Source: Pseudobdellovibrionaceae bacterium
GTDB taxonomy: Bacteria > Bdellovibrionota > Bdellovibrionia > Bdellovibrionales > Bdellovibrionaceae
Assembly: GCA_019637955.1 (NCBI GenBank)
Contig: JAHBUS010000001.1
Span: 806,001 to 870,000 of the forward strand
Direction: 5' to 3'
Length of the DNA stretch: 64,000 nucleotides
Below, in pieces: positions 24,824-31,923 of this stretch; position 1 is the first letter of the stretch; each line of letters starts with the position of its first letter. Under the pieces are notes generated by a model that was not told the origin of the DNA, did not search any database, and was given only the letters and a program-made list of their open reading frames with translations. A program made the position numbers and the translations under genes.

Positions 24824-26325
24824 CAGCGTTCTCCTTTGGGAGTGACCGGCGAACCGTTCGGCGACTGCAGGGGCATCCCCAATCCGCCGGCGGCCGTTTT
24901 GCCGGGTTCACAGTAAACGCGGCCGTCCACCGACGCCGGACAGCCCAGTTGGTTTCGAACCTCGGGCTGCATCAGCAGCAAGTAATCCACGCGGCGAGCT
25001 TGGGTCGGGTGCGTGCCGCCATTGTTTCCTGCTTCGGGTTGCTGACAGTTTCCGCGCCACACGTTGGAGTAACCGTTGCGGAGCTGCTGCTTGGTGAGCT
25101 TGGGGTGGTTGTGCTTCATGTACTCAGGAAGAACCTCGTAAGCCATCCAGTCGCAGAAGGCCTCATTGACCTGATCGCTCTGGCAAAATCCATCGAAGGG
25201 CGCCGCCGGGGCTGCGACTCCCACCCCCATCCCGGGAGTCTGCGCGGTTCCGTAAGTGGGGTAGCTCGTTCCCCCACCGTAGTTGAAAAAGCCGTAATTG
25301 GGGCTCGCCGTCTCCGAATTGGGCTTTGGCAGGCCGATGCCGCCGATGTTCCCGTACGGAAGCGCTCCTCCCCGAGGCGTGCGGTAGGCATTGGCCGAGT
25401 CGGTGCCGCGCAAACAACTTAAGACCGGAATCGGAAAGCGGCTCTCGGCCGTCTCCTGAGTCTCTGTTTTCGCGTAAGCAAAGGGAGCCGCGGGTCCTTG
25501 AGAAATCCGGCAGGGGTCGATCGAGTGCGAGAGTTCGTGGGCGATGGTGTGAACCATTTGGAACTCACTGGTATTGCTGAGCATTGAACCCGAGCAGTAG
25601 GTGAACGTGTTCGAGTTGTTCGTGTAAAAGGCATTGGTGGTCAAGAGATCGGAGATCGTCTCTTGAGAGTTCGCACCTTGAACGCAGGCCGATCCGTTAA
25701 AACGGATGTCGCGGATTTTATCGACCATCTTTTTGCGAACGGCTTCGTCCTGCACCAGCGAAGATACTTTTTTAATGAGAAGCTCGCGAACTCGCGGAAA
25801 CACCTCATCACGGAGCTTCGCCTCGGTCTTTTGCTGGGCGGGATCTTGACGGACCGCCGCGACCACGTCGCGCAGGACCTCTTTGTAAACCGGGGCGTCC
25901 GTGATGTACATCAACATGTCTAGGGGGATCGAAGAGCTGCTCACCGAGCCCGTTCCAAAGAGCGCGCGGCCCATCACATCGGTGGCCGTGTCGGCCAATA
26001 GATCCAAGCACGGTCCATTGGGACTCTCGTCAATCGTGTCGCAGTCGGGATTCATCGAAAGACCGCTCGCGGTTCTGAGGATCCGGCGAAATTGCGCGTT
26101 CTCGGGTTTCTTGAGCGTTTCCAAGAACTTTTCTTTGGCCAGAGCGGGCACTCGGTCCATCATCGTGCGCCCCGTACTCCGATTGGTGGTCGAATTCGTC
26201 GCCGAACCCGTGCCGTCATCGTAAGTGCCGGGCGCGCATGTCAAACGGTGCAAGTCTTCGCAAACTTGGTCCGCGGCCAAAACCGAAAATGGAAAAACCA
26301 TCGCGATCACAAAAGTCTTCATCAT
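24823..26325 (-). CDS. Secreted zinc metallopeptidase, M13 (neprilysin)-like
   Basis: A 500-residue exported protein (signal MMKTFVIAMVFPFSVLAADQ). The gluzincin motif HTIAHELSHSIDP contains HExxH; about 100 residues later NEAFCDWMAYEVL could supply the third ligand, and near the C-terminus THPTQARRVDYLLLMQPEV resembles the conserved Arg region and C-terminal Cys segment of M13 peptidases. The N-terminal half is unlike neprilysin and several hundred residues shorter, so this is a divergent or minimal form. A Gly/Tyr/Pro-rich insert (about residues 330-380) lies between the motifs. Start could also be TTG 26343. Probably acts on extracellular or prey peptides (inference). Confidence 0.65.
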   Translation of the reverse strand: MMKTFVIAMVFPFSVLAADQVCEDLHRLTCAPGTYDDGTGSATNSTTNRSTGRTMMDRVPALAKEKFLETLKKPENAQFRRILRTASGLSMNPDCDTIDESPNGPCLDLLADTATDVMGRALFGTGSVSSSSIPLDMLMYITDAPVYKEVLRDVVAAVRQDPAQQKTEAKLRDEVFPRVRELLIKKVSSLVQDEAVRKKMVDKIRDIRFNGSACVQGANSQETISDLLTTNAFYTNNSNTFTYCSGSMLSNTSEFQMVHTIAHELSHSIDPCRISQGPAAPFAYAKTETQETAESRFPIPVLSCLRGTDSANAYRTPRGGALPYGNIGGIGLPKPNSETASPNYGFFNYGGGTSYPTYGTAQTPGMGVGVAAPAAPFDGFCQSDQVNEAFCDWMAYEVLPEYMKHNHPKLTKQQLRNGYSNVWRGNCQQPEAGNNGGTHPTQARRVDYLLLMQPEVRNQLGCPASVDGRVYCEPGKTAAGGLGMPLQSPNGSPVTPKGER

Positions 26326-26546
26326 ATAGATGAAGAATAACAAATTTTCTTCACGCTTTCATTCGGCGTTCGCGAGGCGCGAATTCTTTTTTTGAGAATG
26401 TTTTGACGCTTTTCTCTCGAGAAACCCGACCAACCTCTTAGGACCTGAGTCTAAAACGCCCCTTTTTGCCTCGGAAAACCCGACTTCGGTTTTAAATCGA
26501 AAGTCCAAATCGTGTGTCGAATAAGCACTTCCGTACTCAAGTCCTG

Positions 26547-26573
26547 TCAATTCCTCTCCTAGCCTGTCGATCA
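26547..26573 (+). promoter_or_regulatory. Candidate sigma28 (FliA-type) promoter of flagellin
   Basis: TCAA (26547-26550), a 15-nt spacer and GTCGATCA (26566-26573), compared with the known sigma28 consensus TAAA-N15-GCCGATAA: 3 of 4 and 6 of 8 matches with exact spacing. The predicted start of transcription near 26580 coincides with the first base of the leader stem-loop. Confidence 0.45.
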
Positions 26574-26579
26574 GTCTCG

Positions 26580-26631
26580 TGTCAGCGAACTCATTTAACT
26601 GTTTGCTCCATTGGAGCAGTGAACGCTGACA
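26580..26631 (+). other. Nested stem-loop at the 5' end of the flagellin leader
   Basis: Outer arms TGTCAGCG (26580-26587) and CGCTGACA (26624-26631), perfect 8 bp, enclose an inner hairpin TGCTCC, ATT, GGAGCA (26604-26618). Position at the expected 5' end of the mRNA suggests a stabilising or regulatory RNA structure. Confidence 0.55.
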
Positions 26632-26856
26632 AGAACAGGGATGAAGGATTCACCCGGGGAAGTTGGTCACTTTCCCGCAAACTTAGAGGAGGCACATCAA
26701 GGAAGAAAAATTTTACTGTGGACAGTAAAAGGCCCACAACAAAAGAGTCGTAAAGGCCACGACTCACAAGGTTCGATGAAGATAAGAAATCTCGCGAACT
26801 CGGCTCGGATGCCGCTCTCGATAAAGAGAGAACAACTCACAAGGAAGGATTTAGTT

Positions 26857-26877
26857 ATGAACAACAAATTTAAATAA
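26857..26877 (+). CDS. Possible six-codon leader peptide before flagellin
   Basis: ATG AAC AAC AAA TTT AAA TAA encodes MNNKFK. It has a very good ribosome binding site (AAGGAAGGA, 26841-26849, 7-nt spacing) and ends 24 nt before the flagellin ATG, which has its own site (GGAGGA). Too short to identify by composition; whether it is translated is unknown. Confidence 0.4.
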   Translation: MNNKFK

Positions 26878-26901
26878 GTTTTTTAATTTAGGAGGAATAT
26901 T

Positions 26902-27735
26902 ATGGGAATGCGTGTAACAACTAACTTGTCTGCGATCAATGCTCAACGTAACTTGGTCGGTAGCCAACGTTCAATCAACAAATCGATGGCACAACTCGCG
27001 AGCGGCAGCCGCATCAATATCGCTGCTGACGACGCTGCGGGTTTGGCGATCTCGGAACGCTTGAAAGCCAGCATCCGTTCGGCTCGTCAAGCCAACCGCA
27101 ATGCCAACGATGGTATCTCGATGGTTCAAACTGCTGAGGGCGGATTGAATGAAATCGGTAACATCGTGACTCGTCTCCGCGAGTTGGGCATCCAGGCCGC
27201 TTCCGATACCGTTGGTGGCGTTGAGCGTGGCTTCCTCGATAAAGAGGTTCAGCAGTTGAAATCTGAGATCCAACGTATCTCGACTTCGACAAAATGGGGA
27301 ACAACCAACCTTTTGGATGGTTCGACTCCCGCGTTTGATTTCCAAGTTGGTATTTACAATAACGCTGAAGAAGACCGCATCACGTTTGCTTCGTCTGAGA
27401 ACAACGCTCAGCTCGATGCACTCGGACTCGCGGGTCTCGACTACACAAGCAAGGAAGGCGCTCAAGAGGCACTCACGCTCTTGGACAACGCCCAAAACTC
27501 GATCAACGGTTCGCGCGCCAATTTGGGTGCTCTCCAGAATCGTCTGACTTCGACTGTTGATAACTTGGGTGTGTTGGAAGAGAATATGTCGGCCGCCAAC
27601 TCTCGAATCCGCGACACTGATGTGGCGATGGCTTCGTCTGAGATGGTTCGCAACAACATCCTGTTGCAGGCTGGTACTTCGACTCTGTCGCAAGCAAACC
27701 AAGTCAATCAATTGGCCCTGAAACTCATCGGCTAA
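26902..27735 (+). CDS. fliC: Flagellin
   Basis: A 277-residue flagellin, the filament subunit. The D0/D1 termini are conserved: MGMRVTTNLSAINAQRNL, INKSMAQLASGSRINIAADD and AGLAISERL at the N-terminus, and the C-terminal coiled coil with AANSRIRDTDVAMASSEMV and QANQVNQLALKLIG. The central variable region is very short, giving a minimal flagellin close to that of other delta-type bacteria. ATG at 26902 has TTAGGAGGA upstream. Codon choice is more uniform than in neighbours, suggesting high expression. No other flagellar structural gene is in the window. A good terminator follows. Confidence 0.97.
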   Translation: MGMRVTTNLSAINAQRNLVGSQRSINKSMAQLASGSRINIAADDAAGLAISERLKASIRSARQANRNANDGISMVQTAEGGLNEIGNIVTRLRELGIQAASDTVGGVERGFLDKEVQQLKSEIQRISTSTKWGTTNLLDGSTPAFDFQVGIYNNAEEDRITFASSENNAQLDALGLAGLDYTSKEGAQEALTLLDNAQNSINGSRANLGALQNRLTSTVDNLGVLEENMSAANSRIRDTDVAMASSEMVRNNILLQAGTSTLSQANQVNQLALKLIG

Positions 27736-27757
27736 TCGATCGTCTCAGCATGACTGG

Positions 27758-27794
27758 AAACCCGGGGCCGCAAGGCTCCGGGTTTTCTTTTTTT
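27758..27794 (+). terminator. Intrinsic terminator of flagellin
   Basis: AAACCCGG (27758-27765) and CCGGGTTT (27778-27785) with an inner GCC/GGC hairpin, followed by a T-rich tract with a single C. Confidence 0.85.
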
Positions 27795-27868
27795 GGGGCT
27801 ACGTCTAGTAGACTTTTTTGAGCGACCAAGACACCATCTGGTAAACAACTCAAACTTGGGGTTCGCTC

Positions 27869-28603
27869 ATGACAAAGTTTTTCGCTCTCTTGACCTTGGT
27901 CCTGTTGACCGCTTCGTGCACCACCGCTCCCAAACCGGCCGCCGTCGCGCAAGTGATTCCGCCGCCCTCTCCCTCGCGCTACCCCGCTTGTGGTGCTGGT
28001 CCCGCCGGGCTGCAGGTTCGCGGCAACGCCGCCTTCGCAAAAACCTTCGTTGGCAAGTCGATCATCTGCAAAATTGGCGACAACTCCTCTTACGGAACGT
28101 TGGGAGAGTTCGCCCTGTACCGATGCATGGGATCTCCCAGTTACTTGAGCCTGCAAACCTACGGGCAAACTCGCATGATTGAGCTCGCCGAGGAGGGCTC
28201 TCAAGGGTCGATCAATCTCACGAGTTCCAATGTTGCCAATGAGGCCCTCATGCCGAGCGAGATGAACCGCGTTCACAATGTCAGCGAAAAAATCAATTGC
28301 GAATTCGCCGAAAGCTTCGCGGGGGACCGATCGAACGTGCTCAACCCTGACGAGTTTTCATGCAGCAAGCAAATCATCCGCGCCATTTGGAGCAAGTTCA
28401 TCGCCGATTACCATTCTAAGAAGCAGGCTTTGGGATTGAATCAGAGCGTCGGTGATTTGAAGTTTGAGATTATCAAAATGCAAAATGGTTCCTACACCGC
28501 ACGAAATCTTTCGATCGATGGTCAGGCATTTCCTTTGGGGACAGGTTCAGCCAAGGTCGAGTCCGGCTGCAAAGTGACGGACGCTCGCGCGGCCATCAAC
28601 TAA
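27869..28603 (+). CDS. Lipoprotein of unknown function
   Basis: A 244-residue lipoprotein with signal MTKFFALLTLVLLTASC and a Pro/Ala-rich linker (TTAPKPAAVAQVIPPPSPS) before the folded part. Six or more cysteines in the mature region (RYPACGAG, IICKIGD, YRCMGSP, INCEFAE, FSCSKQI, SGCKVTD) suggest several disulfides. No family recognised. It stands alone downstream of the flagellin terminator and is convergent with the DUF5648-like lipoprotein gene. Confidence 0.65.
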   Translation: MTKFFALLTLVLLTASCTTAPKPAAVAQVIPPPSPSRYPACGAGPAGLQVRGNAAFAKTFVGKSIICKIGDNSSYGTLGEFALYRCMGSPSYLSLQTYGQTRMIELAEEGSQGSINLTSSNVANEALMPSEMNRVHNVSEKINCEFAESFAGDRSNVLNPDEFSCSKQIIRAIWSKFIADYHSKKQALGLNQSVGDLKFEIIKMQNGSYTARNLSIDGQAFPLGTGSAKVESGCKVTDARAAIN

Positions 28604-28619
28604 CCGTCAATGATTTTGC

Positions 28620-28639
28620 GGGCACCGCCATCGGTGCCC
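28620..28639. terminator. Hairpin between convergent lipoprotein genes
   Basis: GGGCACCG (28620-28627), CCAT, CGGTGCCC (28632-28639), a perfect 8-bp stem. The right arm reaches the stop codon of the minus gene. No long T-tract on either side, so it may be a weak bidirectional terminator or a 3' end protector. Confidence 0.5.
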
Positions 28640-29430
28640 TAGTTGTTCGACGTAAAGACGTAGCCGAACGTTCCCCAGTAGGTGAACCCGGCCGCCGTTC
28701 CTTCCGCGTAGTTGGTGGTCACGATATAGTCCGCAGTCGTGTAGTTATAAAATCCGTACAAGGCGACCGAACCGGAAACTTGCGTCGGGTAAACATACCC
28801 GTAGAGGCTTTCGTACGTCGTGCTCCCGCACGAGCTGGCAACGGTGGCGTAATGCAAATTGCTGCCCGAGATGTAGCAGCGGATCAGCGGCGTCGAGGCC
28901 GTGGTCCCCGCCACGCTCACCACGTAGAACGGAATGCCCTCGTAGGTGTAGCCCATCGACGTCCCTTCGCTGTAGTTGAGCGTAAAGAAATGGCGCCCAT
29001 AGGAGGACGAGTAAAATCGGTAAACCGGCACCGGCGTTCCGCTGCTAGCGCTGGCCGTCGTGGTTGTCGTCGTCGTGCTCGACGTCACATAGATGGCAAA
29101 GTAGGCCATCGATCCGGCGGCGTCGACAACGCGGATCCAAGCCGTGCCGGCGGTGTCCGCGTAAAACGCGCCCACGCTCACCGACCCCACGCCGCTCAAG
29201 AGCGAGTAGGTGTAAGGCGAAGTGCCCCCGCCCGCATTCAGGCTCACCACCGAACCTCCCGGCACCGACATGTTCTCTTCATTGAGCGTGAGCGCCGAAG
29301 TCGAAGACGAGCTCACGCTGCCACTCGAGTCCCCCGCGCCGAGAGAACCGCCCCCACAGTTTTGAAAAGCGGTCAGCGTGGTCAAGAATATCAAGGCCGC
29401 CAAAATCGTCCGAAACGCGCGTTGGTTCAT
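28639..29430 (-). CDS. Lipoprotein with two DUF5648-like domains
   Basis: A 263-residue lipoprotein (signal ending FLTTLTAFQNC) with a Ser/Gly linker, a putative Ig-like module (ALTLNEENMSVPGGSVVSL to about residue 125) and two C-terminal repeats resembling DUF5648: VYRFYSSSYGRHFFTLNYSE followed by YTYEGIPFYV, and LYGFYNYTTADYIVTTNYAE followed by FTYWGTFGYV. In DUF5648 proteins this unit often decorates secreted or surface proteins. ATG at 29430 follows GGGGGGA; the frame extends to 29511 but without a lipoprotein signal. It lies 41 bp after the RAYT gene on the same strand. Confidence 0.65.
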   Translation of the reverse strand: MNQRAFRTILAALIFLTTLTAFQNCGGGSLGAGDSSGSVSSSSTSALTLNEENMSVPGGSVVSLNAGGGTSPYTYSLLSGVGSVSVGAFYADTAGTAWIRVVDAAGSMAYFAIYVTSSTTTTTTTASASSGTPVPVYRFYSSSYGRHFFTLNYSEGTSMGYTYEGIPFYVVSVAGTTASTPLIRCYISGSNLHYATVASSCGSTTYESLYGYVYPTQVSGSVALYGFYNYTTADYIVTTNYAEGTAAGFTYWGTFGYVFTSNN

Positions 29431-29471
29431 GGTCCCCCCGTGTGCAACCAGTTTAGAGAGGGATGTTGGAA

Positions 29472-30008
29472 TCACGATGGATGTCTCAAAGCGGGGCGCG
29501 CTCGGCGCCACGATCCTCTCGTTCGGTTTTTCGCGTAGGATTGTCCGCGCCCTTCGAGCTCATTGAGATGGATGTAGGCCCAAGCGATTCTGAAACCTCG
29601 GAGGCCGCCTTCGACGATTCGGGTGAACGGCCGGAAGTCAAAAAACTTCCTGTCGAGAGCTCTGATTCCGCAAATACGACGGACCATCGTTCCCGTTAGC
29701 ACCCGGATGAAAATGAGGTAGGACGTGCGCGACGAAAACTTCAAAAGAAGATGAATATGGTTGCCGGCATTTCCGGTCTTGATAACGCGCACGCCGTAGC
29801 GCTCCGACATCTGCGCGAGCGTTCGGTCCAAAATTTTTCGGTTTCTTGGTTGCAGAAAACTCCAAGCACCGCGTGCCTGTGAGGACTTAAGAATTAAGTG
29901 GATCGGATGACGGGTCGAAATCGGCCTGGCAACCCGGTTGCGCTTATCTCGCAGAAGCGTCCCTCCAAAGGCGTGATATTTCTTAAATTCTGTTCCCGAA
30001 AACGACAT
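29472..30008 (-). CDS. REP-associated tyrosine transposase (RAYT, Y1/HUH family)
   Basis: A 178-residue IS200-like Y1 transposase domain protein. Visible signatures are the first strand RHPIHLILKSS, the metal-binding HUH pair in GNHIHLLLKFSS, the helix VLTGTMVRRICG, and YIHLNELEG, in which the Tyr matches the catalytic Tyr of the RAYT pattern YIHxNP. No terminal repeats, partner tnpB or second copy are seen, which fits a domesticated RAYT rather than a live insertion sequence. RAYTs process REP hairpins; hairpin repeats lie 1.1 kb and 4.9 kb to the right and at 1.65 kb. Start is uncertain: ATG 30008, ATG 30023 or a codon at 30089. Confidence 0.75.
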   Translation of the reverse strand: MSFSGTEFKKYHAFGGTLLRDKRNRVARPISTRHPIHLILKSSQARGAWSFLQPRNRKILDRTLAQMSERYGVRVIKTGNAGNHIHLLLKFSSRTSYLIFIRVLTGTMVRRICGIRALDRKFFDFRPFTRIVEGGLRGFRIAWAYIHLNELEGRGQSYAKNRTRGSWRRARPALRHPS

Positions 30009-30287
30009 TTGTTTTGCTCTCATGCGGGAGCAGAGCTGCAAGGCCCATTCACCTTTTGCTTGAAATCCATTTGCGCCGCCCGGATTCACCGCACGATCTG
30101 CGGATGGGATCGATGGTCGAAGTTTTCGAATTTTTCGTCGAAGACCACGACAGGCTCCTTGAAGTTGTCCGCAATTTTCACCGAACTGTCGAAGTTGTAT
30201 TCAGAAAAACCAAGTAATTACGATAACTTAGTAAAGACAAATTCACGGCTGTCCGATAGACTAGGTGAAGAATCCAAGGAGGACACC

Positions 30288-31079
30288 ATGACACTCAACT
30301 ACGTAAAGACAGCTCTGATCGCACTCTCGACGCTCTCTCTCATGGCTTGCGGCAAAGGCTTTCAAGCCACCAGCGACGGTCTCTCCTCGGGTTCGAATGG
30401 CAGCCTCGGTTCGGGCGATAGCACCGGAACCGGCGGCGGTGGTACCACCGGTCCCACCGTTGATCAGCAATGGCAATCGGTGAAGACGCAACAAGACGGA
30501 ACCGTGGACGGAGCGACACCTTATAAAGGTTCGCTCCTGATTCAGATCGACAAAGCCCGTCAGGCTGTTGTTTTGATCATGCCCCTTCCCTCGGTGTTTT
30601 TGCTCCCCATGATCAGCTCGATGCCCATTCCTGAGATGCCCGGCGCCTCGGTTGAAATGGTCACCCGCAGCGATGGGTCCATGGCGATGGGTGTCGTGGT
30701 TCCTCTCCATTATTTGGTGAAGGGCTCGAGCTTCTCGAATTACGCCACCCTGCCGAACGGTGAGCCGCTCCCCGGGATGCCTGTGGGTGAGGCGCGCGGC
30801 TTTGCCATCAGCTTCCCGCAAAAACCGAGCTACCGCTTGCACGTTTATATGGCAGTCAATGCGGCTGCCGTGTTCGTCGAGACCCCCGACTTTAAGCTTC
30901 CGGCGGAGGTCTCGCTCATCCCGACGATCGCCTTCCCGATTAAAAACGCCGCGAAAACCCAAGTCGTCGGATATTTCGCTGTTGTTCCCAACCGCGGCAG
31001 CTTCAATAGCGGGGTCTTTGTCTCGTCGCGCCTTCCCGCGAGCGTCGCGATCATGATTGACGAGCTCCTGCAGTACTAA
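30288..31079 (+). CDS. Lipoprotein of unknown function
   Basis: A 263-residue lipoprotein (signal MTLNYVKTALIALSTLSLMAC) with a long Gly/Ser/Thr linker (residues 25-60) and a compact domain rich in Met, Pro and Val (IMPLPSVFLLPMISSMPIPE). A strong AAGGAGG lies 5 nt before ATG 30288; the open frame extends upstream to 29898, but that part is not coding. It stands alone between the RAYT gene and a terminator plus hairpin repeats. No family recognised. Confidence 0.65.
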   Translation: MTLNYVKTALIALSTLSLMACGKGFQATSDGLSSGSNGSLGSGDSTGTGGGGTTGPTVDQQWQSVKTQQDGTVDGATPYKGSLLIQIDKARQAVVLIMPLPSVFLLPMISSMPIPEMPGASVEMVTRSDGSMAMGVVVPLHYLVKGSSFSNYATLPNGEPLPGMPVGEARGFAISFPQKPSYRLHVYMAVNAAAVFVETPDFKLPAEVSLIPTIAFPIKNAAKTQVVGYFAVVPNRGSFNSGVFVSSRLPASVAIMIDELLQY

Positions 31080-31107
31080 GCTCCCCCATCTACACGGTGT
31101 TTCCGAA

Positions 31108-31138
31108 GGGTCTGCCCGAAAATGGCAGGCCCTTTTTT
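31108..31138 (+). terminator. Intrinsic terminator before repeat locus 2
   Basis: GGGTCTGCC (31108-31116), loop CGAAAAT, GGCAGGCCC (31124-31132) with one G-T pair, then TTTTTT. It ends 29 bp past the lipoprotein stop codon and touches the repeat array. Confidence 0.85.
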
Positions 31139-31140
31139 AA

Positions 31141-31230
31141 TAGAGAGGCACCGAAGGCGCCATGGGCAGATAGAGAGGCGCCGAAGGCGCCACGGGCAGA
31201 TAGAGCCGCGCCGAAGGCGCCACGGGAGGA
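31141..31230. repeat. Hairpin repeat family, locus 2 (three tandem 30-nt units)
   Basis: Units at 31141-31170, 31171-31200 and 31201-31230, head to tail with no spacers. The middle one is canonical: TAGAGA, then GGCGCC, GAA, GGCGCC, then ACGGGCAGA. Unit 1 has GGCACC in the left arm (A-C mismatch on this strand, G-T wobble on the other) and ATGGG for ACGGG. Unit 3 starts TAGAGCCG, losing the outermost pair, and ends GGGAGGA. Same orientation as loci 1 and 3. Confidence 0.9.
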
Positions 31231-31353
31231 TCGATCCGAAGCTTTGGCCAAGAAAAAAACACTTGGAGTTTGGCCCCCTCTCCCCTAGCCTAGGAGCATT
31301 CATTTGCCCCAAAAGGGCGCAACTTATTGAATAAAACCACTCGGGGGAATGAC

Positions 31354-31866
31354 ATGGCAAAAAAGAAAAAAGCCGCAAAAAAAGCCGCTCCTAAAGCAAA
31401 AAAGGCCGCTAAAAAATCGGCGCCTAAAGCGAAAAAAGCCGCTCCTAAAAAAGCAGCTAAAAAGACAACCGCAAAAAAAGCGGCGCCCAAAGCGAAGAAG
31501 GCCGCTCCTAAAAAAGCAGCTAAAAAAGCGGCGCCCAAAGCAAAAAAAGCAGCTCCTAAAAAAGCCGCTGCTCCCAAATCGAAAAAAGACACGATGAAAA
31601 AAGCCGCGGCCGTTGCCGGCGCGGGCGCAATTGGCGCAACCGTCATGAAACACGAACCTCTCATGGAAGAAATGGATGAGTTCGGTGATGAAATGGGCGG
31701 CCTCGAAGATATGGAAGCCGATGCGGACGAAGAGTCGGAAGAAGGCGCTGCTGAAGGCACCGAAGTCGAAGAAGACGAAGCCGACGATTCTTTCGAAAAA
31801 TTGGATGACGACGAAGACGATGAAGAAGACGAAGACGCTGATGACGGCGACGAAGGCTACTTCTGA
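31354..31866 (+). CDS. Histone H1-like protein with acidic tail
   Basis: A 170-residue highly bipolar protein. Residues 1-75 are almost only Lys, Ala and Pro in repeats of the type AAPKAKKAAPKKAAKK, as in bacterial histone H1-like and AlgP-type DNA-binding tails. A short hydrophobic stretch (AAAVAGAGAIGATVM) follows, then about 70 residues very rich in Glu and Asp (EEDEADDSFEKLDDDEDD). The basic half should bind DNA or RNA; the acidic half might mask it or mimic nucleic acid. ATG 31354 follows GGGGGAA; TTG 31327 is a less likely start. A bidirectional terminator follows. Confidence 0.75.
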   Translation: MAKKKKAAKKAAPKAKKAAKKSAPKAKKAAPKKAAKKTTAKKAAPKAKKAAPKKAAKKAAPKAKKAAPKKAAAPKSKKDTMKKAAAVAGAGAIGATVMKHEPLMEEMDEFGDEMGGLEDMEADADEESEEGAAEGTEVEEDEADDSFEKLDDDEDDEEDEDADDGDEGYF

Positions 31867-31892
31867 TCGCGCGTCCTGATCTCATTGAGATT

Positions 31893-31923
31893 AAAAAAAC
31901 CCGCTGATGAAGCGGGTTTTTTT
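31893..31923. terminator. Bidirectional intrinsic terminator
   Basis: AAAAAAACCCGCT (31893-31905), GATGA, AGCGGGTTTTTTT (31911-31923). The symmetrical A and T tracts serve both the H1-like gene and the convergent protease gene, whose stop codon starts at 31922. Confidence 0.88.

Larger units (their letters stand above)
26326..26901 (+). promoter_or_regulatory. Flagellin upstream region and structured leader
   Basis: About 575 bp without a convincing ordinary gene. After the promoter candidate at 26547-26573 come a nested stem-loop (26580-26631), TTTTACTG/CAGTAAAA (26711-26730), GAGTCGT/ACGACTC (26745-26765), CTCTC/GAGAG (26815-26830), a direct repeat ACTCACAAGG (26762-26771 and 26835-26844) and a six-codon open frame (26857-26877). 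The region from 26326 to about 26540 shows nothing I recognise. Confidence 0.55.

Noticed and set aside
26641-26877. 78-codon open frame upstream of flagellin
   Set aside because: No ribosome binding site at its start, composition unlike a protein, and it crosses several stem-loops. Only its last six codons have a good initiation site.
29472-30089. RAYT gene considered as a live IS200/IS605 insertion sequence
   Set aside because: No tnpB, no subterminal hairpins directly at its borders and no second copy in the window; it fits a single domesticated gene better.
31141-31230. Tandem 30-nt repeats considered as a CRISPR array
   Set aside because: The units abut with no spacers, only three copies are present, and no cas gene is nearby. 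The compensatory stem change fits a hairpin element.
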